A DNA stretch of 64,000 nt from Actinomadura sp. J1-007 (GCF_009793335.1 NZ_WING01000001.1:6448001-6512000), one strand, 5' to 3'; counted from the stretch's first letter, positions 20,220-29,298 are shown. Program-made: numbers and translations. The notes: generated from the letters alone by a model not told the origin.

Positions 20220-21208
20220 CGGCCCGCCCTCCGGTCCGCGCGCACCGACCACACCAGGTACGGGATCACGAGCAGCCCCACCGCGATCAGCAGGTAGGTG
20301 GCGATGGTCGCGCCGTTGGCCGGGTCGTGCCGGTCGAACACCTCGACGTACGTCGCGATCGCCGGGACGTAGGTGATGATCTGCTTGCCCGCGATCGCCA
20401 TGATGAGGTCGAAGACCTTCAGCGAGATGTGCCCGAGGATGATCAGCGCGGACAGCGTCACCGGGCGCAGCTGGGGGAACACCACGTAGCGGTACACCTT
20501 CCACTCCGACGCGCCGTCCACCCGGGCCGCCTCGCGCAGGTCCTCGGGGACGGCGCGGAATCCGGCCAGGTACAGCGCCATCACGTAACCGGACATCTGC
20601 CAGATCGCGGGCAGCGCCATCGCCGCCATGCCCCAGTCCTGGTTCTGCCACCAGTCGTTGGCGAGCGCGCCGAGGCCCGTCTTGTCGAAGAGCTGGTTGA
20701 GGCCGACGGCGCGCTCGGGCGGGGCCGGGTTCATCAGCCAGCGCCACACGACCCCGCTCGCGATGAACGAGATGGCCATCGGGAACAGGTAGATCGCGCG
20801 GAACCCGGCCTCGCCCTTGATCCCCTTGTCCATCAGGAACGCCAGGAACGCGCCGAGCACCAGCGCGCCGATGACGAACACGGCCGTGAACAGCAGCGCG
20901 TGCTTCACCGCGCCCGGCCAGCTCGGCTGGTCCCACAGGTCGACGAAGTTCCTGCCCTTGTCGAACTTGTAGGGCGACACCTCGTCGTGCTTGCCGCTGA
21001 CCGCGACCCGCGTGTTCCAGAAGATCAGCCCGTACACGAACAGGCCGATCGCCACGATCGACGGCGCGAGCAGGAGCAGGCCCGGCAGCCACCGCCGCGT
21101 CCGGCCAGGGAGAAGGCGGGCGGCGCGGTCCCCGAGGCCGCCCCGCCGGCCCTCGCGGGCCGGCGGGCGCTCCCCGGGGTCCTCGCCGCTCCCCGGAGCG
21201 GACCTCAC
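20216..21208 (-). CDS. Carbohydrate ABC transporter permease (MalF/UgpA type)
   Basis: A 330-residue membrane protein with about six transmembrane segments and the EAA motif DLREAARVDGASEWKVYRYV. A 35-residue hydrophilic, Arg/Gly/Glu-rich N-terminus precedes the first helix (WLPGLLLLAPSIVAIGLFVY). The GTG at 21208 overlaps the binding-protein stop codon (GTGA), giving translational coupling on both sides. Together with the MalG-type permease it forms the membrane channel of a sugar importer. Confidence 0.95.
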   Translation of the reverse strand: MRSAPGSGEDPGERPPAREGRRGGLGDRAARLLPGRTRRWLPGLLLLAPSIVAIGLFVYGLIFWNTRVAVSGKHDEVSPYKFDKGRNFVDLWDQPSWPGAVKHALLFTAVFVIGALVLGAFLAFLMDKGIKGEAGFRAIYLFPMAISFIASGVVWRWLMNPAPPERAVGLNQLFDKTGLGALANDWWQNQDWGMAAMALPAIWQMSGYVMALYLAGFRAVPEDLREAARVDGASEWKVYRYVVFPQLRPVTLSALIILGHISLKVFDLIMAIAGKQIITYVPAIATYVEVFDRHDPANGATIATYLLIAVGLLVIPYLVWSVRADRRAGR

Positions 21209-22506
21209 TGCGCGTTGCTCTTGGCCGCGCTGACGAGCGATGCCTGGAGCTTGGCGGCGTCCTTGTTCTGGAGGAAGAGGCCGACGGCGGTGTCGATGTC
21301 GGTGTGCCACTTCTTCGACGCGTTCACGCCGTGCCAGAACGAGCCCGCGAGCTTGACGCCGGGCTTGTTCCACTCGTTGAACGCGTACTCCAGGTAGCCC
21401 TTGTAGAGGCTCTTGTCGGCGTCCTTGCGCGCGGGGATCGAGCCCTTCTTCGGGTTGAACAGGTCCTGGCCCTCCTTGCTCCCGACCTCCTTCAGCCAGG
21501 CGAGCGCCCCGCCGCGGTGCGGCGCGCCCTTCGGGAGGGTGAAGCTGTCCGACAGCCACATGTAGGTGCCGTCGGTGCCGGGGGACGGCGCGTACTTGAA
21601 GTCGGTGTCGAGCTTCTTGCCGAGCCCGTTCGGGGCGGTGCCGGTGAAGTAGCCGTACGCCCAGTCGCCCATGATGTTGAACGCGGCCTTGCCGTCCACG
21701 ACGGCCTTGGCGGCGCCCTGCCAGTCGGTGGACGCGGCCTCGGCGGTGGTGTACTTGACGATCTCGGCGTAGTCGTTCAGCGCGGTCGTGACGGCGGTGC
21801 TGCCCCAGTCGGCGCCCGGCTTCCACAGCGCGTTGTAGGCGTCGGCGCCGAGGTCGCCGAGCAGGACGTTCTCCAGCAGGTGGTCGGCGGTCCACTGCGC
21901 GCCGAGCGACAGCGGCACCTTGCCCGTCTTGTCCTTGACCGCCTTCAGCGCGGTCTTGAACTCGGCGATCGTCTTCGGCGGCCCGGAGATCCCCGCGTCC
22001 TTCAGGATGCCCGGGTTGTACCAGAGCATGTTGGAGCGGTGGATGTTCACCGGCACCGAGTAGATCTTGCCCTGGTAGGTGATCTGCTGGAGGAGCTGCT
22101 GCGGGTAGGCGGCCTTCAGGCTGTTCTCGTCGTAGAACGAGTCGAGCGGCTCGATCTGCCCGGCCTTGATGTAGTCGAGCAGCTCCGCGCCCGCGTGGCC
22201 CTGGAACGAGTCCGGCGGCTTGCGGTTCTGGAGCCGGCTCGCCAGCACCGCCTGGGCCTGTGTCCCAGAACCGCCCGCGATGGCCGCGTTGGTGAACTTC
22301 GTCCCTGGATTCTTCTTCTCGAAGTCGGCCTTCATCGCCGCGAGCCCGTCGGCCTCGCCCGGCCCGGTCCACCACGAGAAGACCTCGACCTCGGACTTGT
22401 CGTTGCCGCCCTTGCTGTCGCCGCCGCCGCAGCCGGACGCCGCCAGCACGGCGCCGAGGGCCACGGCGGCGAGGACGGTCATCCGATTGCCCGCACGTAC
22501 CAGCAT
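21205..22506 (-). CDS. Sugar ABC transporter substrate-binding lipoprotein
   Basis: A 433-residue extracytoplasmic solute-binding protein (family 1). The signal peptide ends in a lipobox (LAAS-GCGGG, Cys near residue 26), so it is lipid-anchored. The mature part contains VEVFSWWTGPGEADGL, typical of glucose/galactose-type binding proteins, and SVPVNIHRSNMLWYNPGI. It delivers sugar to the two permeases encoded immediately downstream. Start ATG at 22506. Substrate specificity is not readable from sequence; glucose, galactose or related sugars are likely by family. Confidence 0.95.
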   Translation of the reverse strand: MLVRAGNRMTVLAAVALGAVLAASGCGGGDSKGGNDKSEVEVFSWWTGPGEADGLAAMKADFEKKNPGTKFTNAAIAGGSGTQAQAVLASRLQNRKPPDSFQGHAGAELLDYIKAGQIEPLDSFYDENSLKAAYPQQLLQQITYQGKIYSVPVNIHRSNMLWYNPGILKDAGISGPPKTIAEFKTALKAVKDKTGKVPLSLGAQWTADHLLENVLLGDLGADAYNALWKPGADWGSTAVTTALNDYAEIVKYTTAEAASTDWQGAAKAVVDGKAAFNIMGDWAYGYFTGTAPNGLGKKLDTDFKYAPSPGTDGTYMWLSDSFTLPKGAPHRGGALAWLKEVGSKEGQDLFNPKKGSIPARKDADKSLYKGYLEYAFNEWNKPGVKLAGSFWHGVNASKKWHTDIDTAVGLFLQNKDAAKLQASLVSAAKSNAQ

Positions 22507-22626
22507 CGCCAGTCCCTTCCGTTACCCCGAGGAACAAGCGTCCGCTTCGGAACAACCGAGGGTCAACACCGGCCGCCGAAAAGTGATCGCGCGGTTATCG
22601 TGCGGCACCCCGAAGAGTGATCAACC

Positions 22627-22650
22627 GCGCCGCCCGGCAGGTGGCGGCGC
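22627..22650 (-). terminator. Hairpin terminator downstream of idi
   Basis: Perfect 8-bp stem GCGCCGCC/GGCGGCGC with an 8-nt loop, 42 bp past the idi stop on the reverse strand. Confidence 0.6.
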
Positions 22651-22691
22651 CTGGAACGTTCGAGCGGCGGCGCGCGCGGGACCGCGGACGG

Positions 22692-23276
22692 TCACCAGGC
22701 GAGCGCGGGCGGCAGCGCGCCCGGCCCCGCGTCGGGCCAGTCGAGCGGCGGCCCGAGCGGGGCCAGCTCGGCGAGCTGGAGCCGGTACCACGGCGAGGAC
22801 TCGGGCCGTCCGGCCAGCTCCAGGCAGCGCTCCCACGGCCACCACTCGGCCCGTTCGACCTCCTCGGCGTTGAGGCTGAGCCGGGCCGCCGCGCCGTCGT
22901 CCACGAGGGCCCGCACCACCGGGCAGCGCTCGTGCTCCAGCGTGCCGTCCTCGGCGGTCGCCCGGTAGCGGAACGACGGCAGCACCGAGGTGAGCGCGGC
23001 GCCCGGCAGGCCGAGCTCGTCGCGCAGCCGCCGCAGCACCGCGTCCCGCAGCCCCTCGCCCGGGGCCGGGTGGCCGCAGCAGCTCCCCGTCCACACGCCC
23101 GGGAACGTCCGCTTGCCGAGGGCCCGCTGGGTGATCAGGACCCGGCCCGCGCCGTCCACGGCATAGCAGGAGAACGCGAGGTGGTACGGGGTGTCCGCAT
23201 GGTGGCTCGGCGCCTTGGGGGCCGTTCCGATCGCCTCGTCGTCCTCGTTGAGCAGCACGATCTCTTCAACGCCCAT
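22692..23276 (-). CDS. idi: Isopentenyl-diphosphate delta-isomerase, type I
   Basis: A 194-residue NUDIX-fold enzyme interconverting IPP and DMAPP. Catalytic Cys is in TGSCCGHPAPGEG; metal-binding His residues lie in HHADTPYHLAFSCY and the NUDIX-like block EGLRDAVLRRLRDELGL follows; the catalytic Glu lies in the EHERCPV region. The ATG at 23276 is preferred over a GTG two codons upstream because GGAAG is five bases before it. It is divergent from dxs, pairing the first MEP-pathway enzyme with the isomerase, so both may respond to the same promoter region for isoprenoid supply. Confidence 0.96.
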   Translation of the reverse strand: MGVEEIVLLNEDDEAIGTAPKAPSHHADTPYHLAFSCYAVDGAGRVLITQRALGKRTFPGVWTGSCCGHPAPGEGLRDAVLRRLRDELGLPGAALTSVLPSFRYRATAEDGTLEHERCPVVRALVDDGAAARLSLNAEEVERAEWWPWERCLELAGRPESSPWYRLQLAELAPLGPPLDWPDAGPGALPPALAW

Positions 23277-23297
23277 GCACACTTCCTACCGTATTCG

Positions 23298-23307
23298 CGC
23301 ACGTGCG
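23298..23307. promoter_or_regulatory. CGCACGTGCG palindrome in the idi-dxs divergent promoter
   Basis: A 10-bp perfect palindrome, flanked by CCTAC on the left and GTAGG on the right, lies 22 bp upstream of idi and between the two isoprenoid genes. It is a candidate operator for coordinated control. Confidence 0.35.
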
Positions 23308-23425
23308 GTCCGTAGGTTCGGGTGGTGACAGACACGCGCCCCACGGCATGTCGCGGGAAAAGCAGGACTAAACTCGGGCAGGTCCGACGACGGGGGCGGG
23401 GGAGCCTTCGATAGAGGAGTTGAGC

Positions 23426-25342
23426 GTGAGCTTGCTGGAGTCGATCACAGGTCCGCGTGACCTCAGGCGACTGGACGCCACGCAGTTGCCGCGCCTCGCC
23501 GAGGAGATCCGCGCGTTCCTCGTGGACGCCGTCTCCAAGACCGGGGGGCACCTGGGTCCGAACCTCGGCGTGGTGGAGCTGACCATGGCGCTGCACCGGG
23601 TGTTCGAGTCGCCCAAGGACAGGATCCTCTTCGACACGGGGCACCAGGCGTACGTCCACAAGATGCTCACCGGCCGCCAGGACTTCGGCCTGCTGCGCCG
23701 CCGCGGCGGCGTGTCGGGCTACCCGAGCCGGGCCGAGTCCGAGCACGACGTCATCGAGAACTCGCACGCCTCGACCGTGCTGTCCTACGCCGACGGCCTC
23801 GCCAAGGCGTTCCAGCTCCGCGGCGAGGACGACCGCGCGGTCGTCGCGGTCGTCGGCGACGGCGCCCTCACCGGCGGGATGTGCTGGGAGGCGCTCAACA
23901 ACATCGCGGCGGGCACCGACCGCCCCGTCATCATCGTGGTCAACGACAACGGCCGCTCGTACTCCCCGACGATCGGCGGCCTCGCGAGCCACCTCGCCGA
24001 CCTGCGCGTCACGCAGGGCTACGAGCACGCGCTCGACCTCATCAAGCGCACCGTCCCGCGCGCGCCGGTCGTCGGCAACGTCGCCTACGAGGCGCTGCAC
24101 GGCATCAAGAAGGGCCTCAAGGACGTCCTCCAGCCGCAGGCGATGTTCGAGGACCTCGGCATGAAGTACGTCGGGCCGATCGACGGCCACGACGAGGAGG
24201 CCGTCGAGCACGCGCTGCGCCGCGCCCGCGGCTTCGGCCGCCCGGTGATCGTGCACGCCATCACCCGCAAGGGCCAGGGCTACGCGCCCGCCGAGAACGA
24301 CACCGAGGACTGCATGCACGGCGCGGGCGCGTTCGACCCCGCCACCGGCAAGTCCGCCAAGAAGCCCGGCAACCCGGGCTGGACGAAGGTCTTCGGCGAG
24401 GAGATGGTCGCGCTCGGGCACGAGCGCGACGACCTGGTGGCGATCACCGCCGCGATGCTCCACCCGGTCGGCCTCGCGCCGTTCGCCGAGGCGTTCCCGC
24501 GCCGCACCTACGACGTCGGCATCGCCGAGCAGCACGCGGTGACCTCCGCGACCGGGCTCGCGCTCGGCGGCATGCACCCGGTCGTCGCGGTCTACGCCAC
24601 GTTCCTCAACCGGGCGTTCGACCAGGTCCTGATGGACGTCGCGCTGCACCGGCAGCCGGTGACGTTCGCGCTCGACCGCGCCGGGGTCACCGGCGACGAC
24701 GGCGCCAGCCACAACGGCATGTGGGACCTGTCGATCCTCCAGATCGTCCCGGGCCTGCGGGTCGCGGTGCCGCGCGACGGCGCGCGCCTGCGCGAGCTGC
24801 TGCGCGAGTGCGTGGCGGTCTCGGACGGCCCGACCGCGCTGCGCTACCCGAAGGGCCCGACCCCCGACGACGTCGAGGCGGTCGACCGGGCCGGCGGGAT
24901 GGACGTCCTCGCCCGCCAGGACGGCTCCAACGGCACCCGCGTGCTGCTCGTCGCGGTCGGCGCGATGGCCGCGACCGCGATCGAGGCCGCCGAGCTGATC
25001 GCGGCCCAGGGCATCGGCGTCACCGTCCTCGACCCGCGCTGGGTCAAGCCGCTCGACGCCGCCCTGCCCGGCCTCGCCGCCGAGCACGCGCTCGTCGCCG
25101 TCGCCGAGGACAACGGCCGCACCGGCGCCGTCGGCGACGCGGTGGCGCGGGAGCTGCGCGACGCCGGGGTGGACGTGCCGGTCCGCACGTTCGGCATCCC
25201 GCAGGAGTTCCTGGAGCACGCCGCCCGCGCGGAGATCCTCGCCGAGGTCGGCCTCACCCCGCAGGCGCTCGCCCGCGACGTCACCGAGGCCGTCGCCAAG
25301 CTCACCTCCGTCGAGACGCGCGAGCCCGCGACCTCCGACTGA
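23426..25342 (+). CDS. dxs: 1-deoxy-D-xylulose-5-phosphate synthase
   Basis: A 638-residue thiamine-diphosphate enzyme joining pyruvate and glyceraldehyde-3-phosphate, the entry step of the MEP isoprenoid pathway. The ThDP motif GDGALTGGMCWEALNN ends with NDNGRSYSP near residue 173; the pyrimidine-domain Glu lies in YDVGIAEQHAVTSATG; the substrate-binding His lies in DTGHQAYVHK. The GTG at 23426 has AGAGGAG seven bases before it; the TTG two codons earlier is less likely. It is divergent from idi and ends at a strong hairpin (25365). Confidence 0.97.
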   Translation: MSLLESITGPRDLRRLDATQLPRLAEEIRAFLVDAVSKTGGHLGPNLGVVELTMALHRVFESPKDRILFDTGHQAYVHKMLTGRQDFGLLRRRGGVSGYPSRAESEHDVIENSHASTVLSYADGLAKAFQLRGEDDRAVVAVVGDGALTGGMCWEALNNIAAGTDRPVIIVVNDNGRSYSPTIGGLASHLADLRVTQGYEHALDLIKRTVPRAPVVGNVAYEALHGIKKGLKDVLQPQAMFEDLGMKYVGPIDGHDEEAVEHALRRARGFGRPVIVHAITRKGQGYAPAENDTEDCMHGAGAFDPATGKSAKKPGNPGWTKVFGEEMVALGHERDDLVAITAAMLHPVGLAPFAEAFPRRTYDVGIAEQHAVTSATGLALGGMHPVVAVYATFLNRAFDQVLMDVALHRQPVTFALDRAGVTGDDGASHNGMWDLSILQIVPGLRVAVPRDGARLRELLRECVAVSDGPTALRYPKGPTPDDVEAVDRAGGMDVLARQDGSNGTRVLLVAVGAMAATAIEAAELIAAQGIGVTVLDPRWVKPLDAALPGLAAEHALVAVAEDNGRTGAVGDAVARELRDAGVDVPVRTFGIPQEFLEHAARAEILAEVGLTPQALARDVTEAVAKLTSVETREPATSD

Positions 25343-25364
25343 CGCCCGGGGCCGGACGGCCGGA

Positions 25365-25390
25365 CGGCCCCGCCGCGTACGGCGGGGCCG
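25365..25390 (+). terminator. Hairpin terminator after dxs
   Basis: Perfect 11-bp GC stem (25365-25375 with 25380-25390) and a 4-nt CGTA loop, 22 bp after the dxs stop; it may also serve the convergent small secreted-protein gene. Confidence 0.75.
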
Positions 25391-25435
25391 CCCTGGGAGC
25401 GCCGCGCTCGGGCGGCGGAGGACCCGGTCCCCGGG

Positions 25436-25687
25436 TCAGCGGGCGCGGCTGTAGGTGCGGTGGACGGTCGCGCCGTCCGGGCCCGCCCGGTAGTAGGTGT
25501 CGACGAAGTAGACGCGGCCGTGCCGGTCGGCGTGGGCGACGCGGATGTGCAGGCTGGCGCCGTGGGCGCCCGAGCTCGCGTCGCTGTGCAGGTACCGCGC
25601 GTCGGCCTGCGCCGCGGCCGGGGCCGCCAGCAGGACGCCGAGCGAGGCGGCCGCGGTGACGGCGGCGCGCGAGAAGCTGAAGGTCAT
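25436..25687 (-). CDS. Small secreted protein
   Basis: An 83-residue protein with a clear Sec signal (MTFSFSRAAVTAAASLGVLL then APAAAQA-DA) and a mature part of about 52 residues rich in His, Tyr and Arg (RVAHADRHGRVYFVDTYYRA). No lipobox or sorting motif. It lies 114 bp downstream of another small secreted-protein gene on the same strand. I do not recognise the family; a role at the cell surface is all that can be said. Confidence 0.7.
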   Translation of the reverse strand: MTFSFSRAAVTAAASLGVLLAAPAAAQADARYLHSDASSGAHGASLHIRVAHADRHGRVYFVDTYYRAGPDGATVHRTYSRAR

Positions 25688-25800
25688 CGCATTCTTCTTC
25701 CAGGAGTCCGGTCCCGAAGGCTTCCGGTCCAAACAGGGGCGGTCCCGCCCGTTGCACGGGCGGGACCTGCCGGGTGTCGCTCCCGGCGATGCCGGCTGGG

Positions 25801-26076
25801 TCAGTCGGCGGCGCTCACGGTGCCGAAGGACGTGGCGCCGAGCGGTCCGGCGGTCTGGGTGAACTTCCCGTAGAAGACGCCCCCGTGGCCCTTGTGCTTG
25901 CCCTTGCCGTGGTGGCCGCCGACCGCCCCGGAGACCAGTCCGCTGGAGACGGCGCCGCCGGGGCCGGCCGCCTTGCCGCTCTGGCCGTGGAAGGTGTCGG
26001 CCATCGCGGCCGGCGCGAGCAGCGCGGTGCCCGCCACCGCGAAGCCGACGATGGTGATCCGCTGGATCCTGTTCAT
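25801..26076 (-). CDS. Small secreted Gly/His-rich protein
   Basis: A 91-residue protein with a signal peptide (MNRIQRITIVGFAVAGTALL, cleavage after APAAMA) and a short mature region containing GGHHGKGKHKGHGG, a His/Lys-rich stretch that could bind metal or polyanions, followed by a beta-like tail. ATG at 26076 has GGGGGAAA upstream. It is divergent from the beta-helix-like exported protein. It looks loosely like short envelope proteins of aerial actinomycetes, but the chaplin Cys and motifs are missing, so no function is assigned. Confidence 0.7.
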   Translation of the reverse strand: MNRIQRITIVGFAVAGTALLAPAAMADTFHGQSGKAAGPGGAVSSGLVSGAVGGHHGKGKHKGHGGVFYGKFTQTAGPLGATSFGTVSAAD

Positions 26077-26354
26077 ATGATTTGTTTCCCCCTCTTGCCG
26101 GGTCGCGCCCGTTGTCACGGCCCGGGTCGTGATTCGCGGCAGCCGTCCCCGCATGGCCGGATTCCGGCTGATCGCGAACTGTCACGACGGTCACTACCCG
26201 TCCACGCCCCGGCAAACACGGACCGTGAGCAATGGTCACTTTGGGTAGTCATAGCGAGGGATTGGATCAGACGGCCGTTTTCCGCGCGCCCTTCCGGGTC
26301 AGGTATCGGGCCGGGCGTGGACGGCACGCCCCGCCGACGGGGGAGGGCACGAAC

Positions 26355-27332
26355 ATGATCATGCGACGACGGGGCGCGGCGCGGCGCGCCGCGCGGACGG
26401 CGGCGCCGCTGGCGCCGGGGCTGGCGCTGCTGGCGGCCGGCCTGGCCGTCCCGGGCACGGCCGCGGCGGCCGCGGCCCCGGCATCGCCCGTCAGGTGCAC
26501 CGGCGGCGTCGGCGACGTGCCGGCCCTCGTCGCCGCCGTGCGCGCCGGGGGAGCGGTGGTGCTCGCCCCCGGCTGCACGTACCGGGTGACCAGGAAGTAC
26601 GGCGCGACCTCCGTCCTGCCGACGATCACCACCGACACCGCGCTCAACGGCCGCGGCGCCACCATCGCCTGGGAGGGCGCGGAGGACGTGGTCAGCGCGT
26701 TCGACGTCGAGGGGCCCGTCCGGTTCTCGCTGCGGAGCCTGGTCGTCACGAGCAGCCGCCTGCCCCTGCCGTCGCTGGTGCGGTCCCGCGACGCGCGCTC
26801 GGTCACCGTCCACAACAGCATGGTGGTCGGCAAGGCGAGCCAGGGCACCGGCCTGAGCGAGGGCCTGGACGGCCTGCTGGGCGCCGGGCCCGAGCCGCGG
26901 CCCGTCACCGGCCTCGCCGAGGGCGGCGACCCCGCCGCGAGCGGGGTGCACGGCACCGCGGACGCCTTCTCCGGCGTGACGCCCGGCGCGATCGCCGGTC
27001 AGTCGCCCGCCGCCGAGGCGGGATCCGGCGTGAGCCTCCCCGGTGCGGGAAGCCGGGGCGAGGGCCGGGGGAGCGGCTCGGCCGTCGGCGCGTGCGGCGG
27101 CGCGAAGAGCCGCCCGAGGTCGCCGGCCTCGACGCCGGGCGGCGCGATCGCGCCGGGCCTCGCGCCCGCGCCGGGCCTCGCAACTGCGCCGGGGCTCGCG
27201 CCCGCGCCGGGCCTCGCGCCCGGTCTGCGCGGCAGGCCCGCCGCGGGCCGTCCCTGCAAGACCAGCGCCGTGACCAACGTGGCGACGGCCGCGGGCGCGA
27301 AGCACACCGCCTGCTGCGTGCTCCGCAGGTAG
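26355..27332 (+). CDS. Exported protein with beta-helix-like N-terminal region
   Basis: A 325-residue protein with twin-Arg-like basic start (MIMRRRGAARRAARTAAPLA), hydrophobic signal and Ala-rich cleavage region. Residues about 45-130 (VPALVAAVRAGGAVVLAPGC, LNGRGATIAWEG, FDVEGPVRFSLRSLVV) resemble the first coils of right-handed beta-helix or pectate-lyase-like surface proteins, but the usual GGG(I/L)YN repeats never follow. The C-terminal third is low-complexity with PGLA repeats (about 27150-27230). ATG 26355 follows GGGGGAGGGC. The reverse strand over 27000-27330 is also open with good codon bias, so the C-terminal half is uncertain. Confidence 0.65.
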   Translation: MIMRRRGAARRAARTAAPLAPGLALLAAGLAVPGTAAAAAAPASPVRCTGGVGDVPALVAAVRAGGAVVLAPGCTYRVTRKYGATSVLPTITTDTALNGRGATIAWEGAEDVVSAFDVEGPVRFSLRSLVVTSSRLPLPSLVRSRDARSVTVHNSMVVGKASQGTGLSEGLDGLLGAGPEPRPVTGLAEGGDPAASGVHGTADAFSGVTPGAIAGQSPAAEAGSGVSLPGAGSRGEGRGSGSAVGACGGAKSRPRSPASTPGGAIAPGLAPAPGLATAPGLAPAPGLAPGLRGRPAAGRPCKTSAVTNVATAAGAKHTACCVLRR

Positions 27333-27366
27333 CGGGGACGCGCGAGCGGCGCGGCGCTCCGCCCCG

Positions 27367-27732
27367 TCAGACGCCTTCGGCGGACAGGAGCTGCCAGAAG
27401 TGCGTGATCGAGGCGGACGACGTGCCGAGGTCGCGGCCGGAGTAGGTCCACCGGCCCCGCAGCCGCCACGGGCGCCCGGCGCCGTCCTGGAGGAACACCT
27501 GGAGCGGGAAGCACGCGTCGTGCGCGCGGATGACGCCGGCCGGGTCGACCGAGGCGTTCATGTCGGGCTCGCCTTCGCAGCGGACGCCCATCACCGCCGT
27601 CCCCGGATCCTGGCGCAGGAGCCCCCGCGTCAGGTCGTACACCAGGACGGACACGTAGTCCGGGCCGAGCCACCTCAGATCGGGCAGCGCGCCGGGAGGG
27701 GGAAAGCCGTACAGCTCTGGACCGCCGGTCAC
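27367..27732 (-). CDS. Hypothetical protein
   Basis: A 121-residue soluble protein with no signal or membrane segment. It has well-ordered composition (LRWLGPDYVSVLVYDLTRGL, CFPLQVFLQDGAGRPWRLRG, RWTYSGRDLGTSSASITHFW) and strong GC3 bias, so it is likely real. Start GTG at 27732. The sequence suggests a small beta-rich fold, but I recognise no family. It is convergent with the beta-helix-like gene and lies downstream of the fprA-type gene on the same strand, separated by a hairpin. Confidence 0.7.
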   Translation of the reverse strand: MTGGPELYGFPPPGALPDLRWLGPDYVSVLVYDLTRGLLRQDPGTAVMGVRCEGEPDMNASVDPAGVIRAHDACFPLQVFLQDGAGRPWRLRGRWTYSGRDLGTSSASITHFWQLLSAEGV

Positions 27733-27755
27733 ACGCGCACGGTAGCGCTCTGATC

Positions 27756-27784
27756 ACGCCGCCGTCACTATTTCGCGGCGGCGT
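27756..27784 (-). terminator. Hairpin between ferredoxin reductase gene and small hypothetical gene
   Basis: Perfect 9-bp stem ACGCCGCCG/CGGCGGCGT with an 11-nt AT-rich loop, 160 bp past the reductase stop on the reverse strand. It could terminate that transcript. Confidence 0.5.
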
Positions 27785-27943
27785 CTTCCGGCCGTTCGGT
27801 CCTTTGCCGCGATTGGCCCGGAAGGTAACGCGATTCGGCGGCGCGCGGGCGGGAGCGCCGACCGTTCGACGGCCCGCGCCCCTCGCGCGACCGCGAACGG
27901 CCGCCGGACGCGCTCGGCCGGGGCGCCGTTCCCGGGCGGCCGG

Positions 27944-29298
27944 TCAGTCGGTCTGGACGGGGCGGCAGGCCGAGCGCATCGCCTCCCACCGCGCGAGCTT
28001 GACGCGCTCGCCGCGGTCGAGGCTGCGGGCGAGGGCGATCTCGGCGGCGTCGAGGTTCAGCCAGTCGGTGTAGGTGACCACGGGCAGGCCGCGCGATTCG
28101 AGCAGGTCCTCGATGGAACGGGTCGGCCGCTCGCCGGCGGGGTCGAGGTCCTCCAGCAGGTTGCGGACGGTCTCGGCGGCGTCGGACTTGTTGGTGCCGA
28201 CGACGCCGGTCGGGCCGCGCTTGATCCATCCGGCGACGTACTCGCGGGGACCGGCGCGCCGTCCTTGCCGAGGACGCGCCCGCCGTCGTTCGGCACGACG
28301 TAGGAGCGCTCGTCGAACGGGACGCCGTCGAGCGGGACGCTCTGGTAGCCGACCGAGCGCAGCACCATGCCGACGGGCAGCGTCTCGTACTCCCCGGTGC
28401 CGGTGACGCGGCCGTTCTCGTCCAGCGCCGTGCGCTCCAGCCGGAGGCCCTCGACCGCGCCGGTCCCGACGATCTCGACGGGCGCGCGCCAGAACCGCAC
28501 GTCCACGCGGCGGGCGCGGCCGGCGGGCGGCTCGGCGGTCCAGCCGCTCAGCACCTTGAGGTTGCCGCGGACGTGCCGGTCGTTCTCGGCGGCCTCGGCG
28601 CTCGCGGGGTCGAGCTCCATGTCCTCGGGGCGGACGTGGATCCCGGCGTTCGGCAGCTCGCCGAGCTCGCGCGCCTCCTTGGTGGTGAACTTCGCCTGCG
28701 CGGGCCCGCGCCGCCCGACCATGTGGACGCGGCGGACGCGGCTGCGCGACAGCGCGTCCAGCACGTGCTCGGGGATGTCGGTCTCACGCAGTTCCTCGAC
28801 GGTCTTGGCGAGGATCCGCACCACGTCCACGGCCACGTTGCCGACGCCGATCACGGCGACCTCCTCGACCGACAGGTCGAAGTCGTGGTCGGCGGCGTCG
28901 GGGTGCCCGCAGTACCAGTTGACGAAGTCGGTGGCGGCGACGCTGCCGGGCAGGTCCTCGCCGGGGATGCCGAGCTGCCGGTCGACCATCGCGCCGGTCG
29001 AGTAGATCACCGCGTCGTAGCAGTCCAGCAGGTCGGCGCGGGAGACGTCGCGGCCGAGCTCCACGCAGCCGAGGAACCGGACCGCCGGGTTCTCCAGCAC
29101 GCGCTGGAGGTAGCGGGCGATCGACTTGATCGACTTGTGGTCGGGCGCGACCCCGTACCGGACGAGGCCGTACGGGGTCGGCAGCCGGTCGAACACGTCC
29201 ACCCGGACGGTGTCGCCGGTCTGCTTCACGAGGGCCTCGGCGGCGTACAGCCCGGCGGGGCCGGAGCCGACGACCGCGACGCGCACAGGATCTGCCAT
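27944..29298 (-). CDS. fprA: Ferredoxin/flavodoxin-NADP+ reductase, FprA/adrenodoxin-reductase type (frameshifted)
   Basis: Two reverse frames give about 451 residues. The FAD site VAVVGSGPAGLYAAEALV is at the N-terminus, followed by PTPYGLVRYGVAPDHKSIKS, the NADP site VAVIGVGNVAVDVVRIL and the C-terminal GWIKRGPTGVVGTNKSDA block. It transfers electrons between NADPH and ferredoxin, supporting cytochrome P450s and other redox enzymes. The frame breaks near 28246-28249; one extra C (plus-strand G) there restores PREYVAGWIKRG. Stop is at 27944. ATG 29298 begins right before the FAD motif. Monocistronic; likely intact in vivo. Confidence 0.93.

Noticed and set aside
23135..25219. 694-residue reverse frame opposite dxs
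   Set aside because: Antisense shadow of dxs.
26999..27757. Reverse 252-residue frame
   Set aside because: Overlaps two better-supported genes; only a short hydrophobic stretch is protein-like. Kept as an open question in the findings.
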